A stretch of 8,405 nt of DNA from Patescibacteria group bacterium (lineage in GTDB: Bacteria; Patescibacteriota; Saccharimonadia; CAILAD01; BJGX01). The position numbers were made by a program, and so were the translations under genes. The stretch spans positions 1-8,405 of the forward strand of contig SICB01000021.1 in the NCBI GenBank assembly GCA_009691555.1, written 5' to 3'. The first letter of the stretch is position 1; every line of letters begins with the position of its first letter. Below the pieces are notes generated by a model. It was given only the letters and a program-made list of their open reading frames with translations. It did no database searches and was not told the DNA's origin. Shown here in pieces: positions 5,517 through 8,405 of this stretch.

Positions 5517-5552
5517 TAAAAGAAGGCCACCGAAAGGTGGTATTTTTTTATG
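5515..5552 (+). terminator. Terminator behind the duplicated tRNA tail
   Basis: CCACC-GAAA-GGTGG (5527-5540, GNRA loop, extended by a G-U pair) is followed by TATTTTTTT. The outer flanks CATAAAA (5515-5521) and TTTTATG (5546-5552) pair too, and again include the CA of a CCA, giving the same design as the terminator at 5376-5415 with different sequence. Confidence 0.8.
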
Positions 5553-5565
5553 ATGAGCGCTCGGC

Positions 5566-5637
5566 GATTTGAATCGGCTCGAGAGAGCGTAGCGAACGGG
5601 CCGGTTAGACAGATGCTCCGGCAATCTGTCGCTATCC
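5566..5637 (+). repeat. Long repeat copy 2 (inverted T-arm fragment plus 56-bp unit)
   Basis: The unit 5582-5637 differs from copy 1 by one base, C for T at 5619, inside the tetraloop: the loop is TCCG here and TCTG in copy 1. The left flank gatttgaatcggc (5566-5578) is the reverse complement of the tRNA-Asp T-arm sequence with one mismatch. Similarity to copy 1 ends at 5637; no acceptor tail or terminator follows. Confidence 0.85.
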
Positions 5638-5995
5638 AGCCAAAGCCCAAATCTAAAAACAATAACTAATCTCACTAATTATCTCATTTAATACCACTTT
5701 TGGTATCAAAAGTGGAGCAAAAATAACCGACTTTGCTTCGCTCCAATAAGCGCCCCAGGCTAGCGAACAATCTTAATCCAGAATAAACTTGCCCTGATTG
5801 CTAACGCTTCAGGGCTTCAGACAATCCTGGATAATGATTAGTCCGTTAGCCTGTTGCTTTCTGGGAGCTCGATGTCGGTGAAGGAGGTAACATACCTCAT
5901 TGCGGCAAGTTAAAATTGATTAGTATTCAATTAAAGATTTTTTAACGCAAAATACCACGCAATAATTCATTTTTGAAATAGTAGTAGCCGGCAAT
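5638..5995. other. Gene-free stretch with several inverted repeats
   Basis: I find no convincing coding frame here. The stretch holds the hairpin at 5694-5715 (CCACTTTTG/CAAAAGTGG, 4-base loop), the nested structure at 5756-5853, a GAGGTA/TACCTC hairpin at 5884-5898, and AATTGA/TCAATT at 5914-5932 followed by TTTT on the minus strand, which might be a weak terminator for the VKOR gene. AACTTGCC (5786-5793) is also complementary to GGCAAGTT (5904-5911), an alternative long-range pairing. Confidence 0.6.
5756..5853. ncRNA. Candidate structured RNA or palindromic element (nested stems)
   Basis: Four helices nest in order: CAGGCTAGCG/CGTTAGCCTG (5756-5765 with 5844-5853, ten pairs, one G-U), AATC/GATT (5769-5772 with 5836-5839), ATCCAG/CTGGAT (5776-5781 with 5827-5832) and GCCCTGA/TCAGGGC (5791-5797 with 5809-5815). 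The strand is undecided: the single G-U pair is compatible with plus-strand RNA (on the minus strand it would be an A-C mismatch). I match it to no known RNA family. Confidence 0.4.
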
Positions 5996-6607
5996 CTAAA
6001 ACAGAGTTTTCCAGTAGTACCAAAAGTGATTTAGTATCAGCAAAGCTATTATCAGATACCACGAGCCAATAACAATCCAGGCGTGGCGCACCAAGAGCCC
6101 CGAGAGCCCTTTTAGCCCCTTTGGGGGCTTAATATTGCCCTCTTGGAGGTTAAAGCGCGTCACGAGCACCAATAGAGCTATTACGACCGCCCAAACCACG
6201 ATACAGAACGGACAGAGGGCTTGGATTACAAAAACACTCTGGTATACCAGCCAGTGGCAAAATACCACACCCAGAACTGTGCCTGCCTCGAGCCCAAGCC
6301 AAAACCAGCGCTTGTACTTGGCGCCGGCCAAAATCCCCATGCCTATGGTAATAATTACTGCAAAGCCGATTAGTCCGATTAGTGGATTGGCAAACCCAAA
6401 GGCCTCGGCTTGCTTGGACACAATAACCGATCCACAGCTGACAACTGGGTTGAGGTCGCAGCTAAGTACTGCGACGGGGTTTTTTAAGAGGCTGAGCTTT
6501 TCGAGTGTCAAAATAAACGATGCGGCTAGCCCAATCGAGCTAGCCGACACCAATACAAGAGCAAACTTGTTGTTACTACTTAGTTTGTTGAGCCGAGCTT
6601 TGACCAT
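5996..6607 (-). CDS. VKOR family thiol oxidoreductase (DsbB-like)
   Basis: A 203-aa membrane protein of the vitamin K epoxide reductase family, which in bacteria does the work of DsbB: it reoxidises an extracytoplasmic thioredoxin-like oxidase and passes electrons to quinone. The four key cysteines are present: C50 and C58 (spacing as in the family's loop pair, with the adjacent S57) and the CPFC active site C132-C135 at the end of a helix. Hydrophobic helices lie at about 15-35, 73-96, 101-122, 126-149 and 176-198, the four-helix VKOR core plus one C-terminal helix. No fused thioredoxin domain and no DsbA gene appear in the window, so its partner must be elsewhere. The ATG lies nine bases after the parvulin stop, with AGGG close in front, so the two genes are co-transcribed. 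Confidence 0.92.
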   Translation of the reverse strand: MVKARLNKLSSNNKFALVLVSASSIGLAASFILTLEKLSLLKNPVAVLSCDLNPVVSCGSVIVSKQAEAFGFANPLIGLIGFAVIITIGMGILAGAKYKRWFWLGLEAGTVLGVVFCHWLVYQSVFVIQALCPFCIVVWAVVIALLVLVTRFNLQEGNIKPPKGLKGLSGLLVRHAWIVIGSWYLIIALLILNHFWYYWKTLF

Positions 6608-6616
6608 TGGCCCTAG

Positions 6617-7678
6617 CTATGGCTTGAAGTACTGAACAATACGAGCCTTAGCACGTTGGTCTTTTAGCCAACTTTCGAGATCAGCGCCCTTTATTAGGAT
6701 GTGGCTAACTCGAACTTGTTCGCCTTCTTTGCCAGTAACCTTAATGATGTGGTAACCGTATTGAGTTTTGACTACGCCACTTACCTGGCCTTCACCTAGT
6801 GCAAATGCGGCAGCCTCAAACTCTGGCACCGTCTGTCCCTTGCTGACTAGTCCGAGGTCTCCACCGTTGCTGGCACTACCGTCGGCTGAGTACTTCTTGG
6901 CGAGATCTGCAAAGTCGGCACCTGCTGTAATTTGGTTTTTGATGTCTTCAATCTGCTTCTTGGCAGGAGAATTCAAGCCGTCGTCGGCCAAAATCTTCTC
7001 GGCGAGTTTCTTTTGGACAATACTCTGTTGGATTTTTTCTTTGAAGTCTGCGACCGTCCAGCCGTATAGCTTAATGAGAGTTTCCTTGACCTTATCGATT
7101 CCGCCGGCAGTCTTCACAAGCTCGTCGAACTGATCAGTTATCTCTTTGCTCGAAACCTTAATGCCATACTTGCGGGCTTGCTGACTGATAATCTCATTAT
7201 CCTCGAGCTGGGTAATGATATCGTTTTTTAGCTGGTCGAGCTTCTGCTTGCCTTCTTGGGTAGTCAGATCTTGCCCCTGCGATTGGTAGAACTTTTGGAT
7301 TGAGGCTAGCTCGAAGAGGTACTGGTTATAAGTTACGGTGTTCCATAAAATATTACCATTAATGCTGGCTACCGGGTAAGGTACTATTTTACTGGCAATC
7401 TTGACGGCTCTAGCAGAAGATTTGTATTTATACACAAAAACTCCGAAGACTGCTACTGTCACAAAGAGAGCCACCAGTGCACCAGAAGCGACCTTAACGA
7501 TGGTCTTCTTCTTTGGTCCAGTCTTAACTCCAATCTTACCGATTTTGTCCTTAAAGCTTAGTTGTTTGGTTGTAGTTTTTTTTGCGCTCGAATCTGTTTT
7601 GCTGGCGACGCTATTTTTACTACCTTTTTTATCTGCACTTTTTACTGAACTCGATTTGATATCTGGATCTTTAGGCAC
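6617..7678 (-). CDS. Membrane-anchored parvulin-type peptidyl-prolyl isomerase (PrsA/SurA-like foldase)
   Basis: A 353-aa extracytoplasmic foldase. Residues 1-57 are a Ser/Lys-rich cytoplasmic region, about 59-84 a single membrane helix, about 100-235 a helical SurA_N-like chaperone region (FELASIQKFYQSQGQDL, AEKIL) and about 238-316 the parvulin domain with GADFADLAKKYSADGSASNGGDLG (253-276) and YGYHIIKV (307-314). The canonical first strand (RASHILV-type) is absent in front of this domain; instead VRVSHILIKG (322-331) follows it. I chose GTG at 7678 because GGTGG/AAAGGG stands six bases upstream; the frame stays open to 7855, but the extra 59 codons lie inside the PH-domain gene and look unlike a signal sequence. 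With the GTG start the gene follows the PH gene by 25 bases. PPIase activity is probable, not shown. Confidence 0.9.
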   Translation of the reverse strand: MPKDPDIKSSSVKSADKKGSKNSVASKTDSSAKKTTTKQLSFKDKIGKIGVKTGPKKKTIVKVASGALVALFVTVAVFGVFVYKYKSSARAVKIASKIVPYPVASINGNILWNTVTYNQYLFELASIQKFYQSQGQDLTTQEGKQKLDQLKNDIITQLEDNEIISQQARKYGIKVSSKEITDQFDELVKTAGGIDKVKETLIKLYGWTVADFKEKIQQSIVQKKLAEKILADDGLNSPAKKQIEDIKNQITAGADFADLAKKYSADGSASNGGDLGLVSKGQTVPEFEAAAFALGEGQVSGVVKTQYGYHIIKVTGKEGEQVRVSHILIKGADLESWLKDQRAKARIVQYFKP

Positions 7679-7684
7679 GTTATA

Positions 7685-7693
7685 CCACCCTTT
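7685..7693 (-). promoter_or_regulatory. Ribosome binding site that fixes the parvulin start
   Basis: AAAGGGTGG on the minus strand ends six bases before GTG at 7678. No comparable signal precedes the ATG at 7855, which is internal to the upstream gene. Confidence 0.6.
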
Positions 7694-7702
7694 CTTTAAT
7701 AG

Positions 7703-7708
7703 ATTATA
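7703..7708 (-). promoter_or_regulatory. Possible internal -10 box before the parvulin gene
   Basis: A perfect TATAAT overlaps the TAA stop of the PH-domain gene. Initiation near 7696 would give a leader of about 18 bases carrying the ribosome binding site. There is no convincing -35 at 16-18 bases, so the match could come from the AT-rich stop context alone. Confidence 0.3.
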
Positions 7709-8288
7709 TATTACCTTGCTCGGCGTCTTTTGTCGAACCTTTCTTGTCTGAGGCTGGATTACTCTTATGAACTGCCGCCATAATGAGCTTTTGGAAACGG
7801 GCTGGCTTATGGACGTAGCGTAGTCGCAGCGAACCCGCACCCGACATTGTATCAATACTCAGCGTACCAAAGCCAAACATCGCAGCCTGCACGCCCTTAA
7901 TCGAGTAATTGACGTTCTGAATATTGTGCAAGGCCAAATCGGCAACGTCACGCGAAAAAAACCCGCCTTGTTTGACCACCATCAGGCGCTGATTGGTCAG
8001 GACATACACGCTATAATGCCAGCCCACCCAGCTGCGCAACCAGTACATAAACAGCACTCCGGCGCAGATTGCCATCCAGATGTAGGCGATGTCGAGCCAG
8101 CTAGCCATTGTACCAAAGGCGATGACCCAAGGAATGATTGCCACCAGTACAATTAGTAGTCCATAGATAAGGGCTCTTCTTAGGACAATCGGAAACTGCC
8201 TCTCGACGGCTATGACCTGCTCGTTGTCTGAGGTAATTGAGATCCGCTTACGAACGCGGTCTTTTTTGTGTTGTTGCATAAGCTTCAT
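7704..8288 (-). CDS. Bacterial PH-domain (bPH2/DUF304, YdbS-like) membrane protein
   Basis: A 194-aa protein with a basic cytoplasmic N-terminus (1-35), two membrane helices (about 38-59 and 66-84) and a bacterial PH domain from about 88 to 172. The hallmark is YVLTNQRLMVVKQGGFFSRDV (95-115) followed by DLALHNIQNVNYSIKG (117-132) and FGTLSID (140-146), as in bPH2/YdbS/YdbT proteins. The molecular role of this family is poorly known; membrane-protein or stress-related functions are proposed. The tail (174-194) is polar and probably disordered. The ATG at 8288 has no clear Shine-Dalgarno; another ATG three codons later is possible. It is the first gene after the terminator at 8307-8355 and probably heads the PH-parvulin-VKOR unit, although I cannot point to its promoter. 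Confidence 0.9.
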   Translation of the reverse strand: MKLMQQHKKDRVRKRISITSDNEQVIAVERQFPIVLRRALIYGLLIVLVAIIPWVIAFGTMASWLDIAYIWMAICAGVLFMYWLRSWVGWHYSVYVLTNQRLMVVKQGGFFSRDVADLALHNIQNVNYSIKGVQAAMFGFGTLSIDTMSGAGSLRLRYVHKPARFQKLIMAAVHKSNPASDKKGSTKDAEQGNI

Positions 8289-8306
8289 TGTAACTTAAAA
8301 CCGCTA

Positions 8307-8355
8307 ATAAATAAAAACCCCCACCCTATCACATTGCTGTGATAGGACGGGGGGT
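8307..8355 (-). terminator. Strong rho-independent terminator of an upstream minus-strand unit
   Basis: CCTATCACA/TGTGATAGG (8325-8333 with 8338-8346, loop TTGC) is extended by ACCCCC/GGGGGT (8317-8322 with 8350-8355) across a small internal loop. On the minus strand it runs straight into TTTTTATTTAT. The transcript it ends starts beyond the window. Confidence 0.85.
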
Positions 8356-8356
8356 G

Positions 8357-8387
8357 CACCCACAGGCGTCGAAATCCGACGAGGGTG
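8357..8387. other. Additional hairpin just upstream of the terminator
   Basis: CGTCG/CGACG (8367-8371 with 8377-8381, loop of five) is enclosed by CACCC/GGGTG (8357-8361 with 8383-8387). With the terminator it forms a GC-rich structured block in an AT-richer neighbourhood, perhaps the 3' end of a structured RNA or a leader cut off by the window edge. I cannot name a family. Confidence 0.4.
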
Positions 8388-8405
8388 GGGTGAGCCCAAA
8401 AAATT

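Noticed and set aside
5429..5637. CRISPR array
   Set aside because: Only two long repeats with hairpins and unequal tRNA/terminator sequence between them; no regular spacers and no cas gene.
5337..5675. Minus-strand open frames of 112 and 101 codons across tRNA-Asp and the repeats
   Set aside because: They are the antisense of tRNA-Asp plus the 56-bp repeats. Peptides such as RPDLNRRSP are a familiar artefact of reading a tRNA backwards, and the repeated peptide simply mirrors the DNA repeat. Two terminators lie inside.
5694..5715. Hairpin CCACTTTTG/CAAAAGTGG as terminator
   Set aside because: Neither strand has a T-run behind it (TATTAAAT on minus, AGCAAAAA on plus), so I list it only as an inverted repeat.
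7679..7855. Longer parvulin start at ATG 7855
   Set aside because: The extra 59 residues overlap the PH-domain gene, have no ribosome binding site and are not signal-like, while GTG 7678 has a good one.
8304..8405. Minus-strand frame open from the window edge to TAG at 8306-8304
   Set aside because: It runs through the whole terminator hairpin and T-run, and the peptide shows no domain; the frame is short enough to be chance.

Overview
The window looks like a piece of a small, streamlined bacterial genome, most likely from the Candidate Phyla Radiation (Patescibacteria), with Saccharibacteria (TM7) the best guess. This rests on small membrane proteins of patescibacterial style, a short zinc-ribbon protein beside ribosomal protein L25, a membrane-anchored parvulin next to a VKOR, tight gene packing and GTG starts. 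The glycosyltransferase gene ends in TGA, so UGA is a stop here, which argues against the UGA=Gly lineages (Gracilibacteria, SR1). The placement is an inference from gene content; no rRNA is present to confirm it.

All protein genes I accept lie on the minus strand. Listed from high to low coordinates, as they are transcribed: (1) 8288-5996 is an envelope-protein maturation cluster: a two-TM bacterial PH-domain protein, a parvulin-type foldase anchored by one N-terminal helix, and a VKOR thiol oxidoreductase. A strong minus-strand terminator at 8307-8355 separates it from whatever lies upstream. (2) 5995-5303 is a gene-free stretch of about 690 bases holding the only plus-strand gene, tRNA-Asp(GTC). 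Downstream of it are two near-identical 56-bp repeats, a second copy of the last 18 bases of the tRNA, inverted T-arm fragments, two terminators of matching design, and a separate region that folds on paper into a nested hairpin of about 98 nt. (3) 5184-4712 is a single small basic ORFan (81 aa) with its own promoter, very good Shine-Dalgarno and terminator. (4) 4665-4446 has a promoter, a structured tRNA-like segment and tRNA-Thr(CGT). (5) 4402-1256 is a three-gene glycan operon with overlapping reading frames: a three-TM membrane protein, a processive-type family 2 glycosyltransferase and a WecA/TagO-type polyprenyl-phosphate sugar-1-phosphate transferase. (6) 1231-47 has a consensus-like promoter driving a zinc-ribbon protein and ribosomal protein L25 with an acidic, repetitive tail.

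Functionally, cluster 1 would fold and oxidise exported proteins. The glycan operon would load a sugar phosphate onto a lipid carrier and add or polymerise sugars for surface glycans. The last pair serves the ribosome. The points I rate most worth a second look are the tRNA-Asp-derived repeat cassette, the nested structured region at 5756-5853, the tRNA-like RNA in front of tRNA-Thr, and the parvulin domain whose usual first strand appears at its C-terminus, as in a circular permutation.
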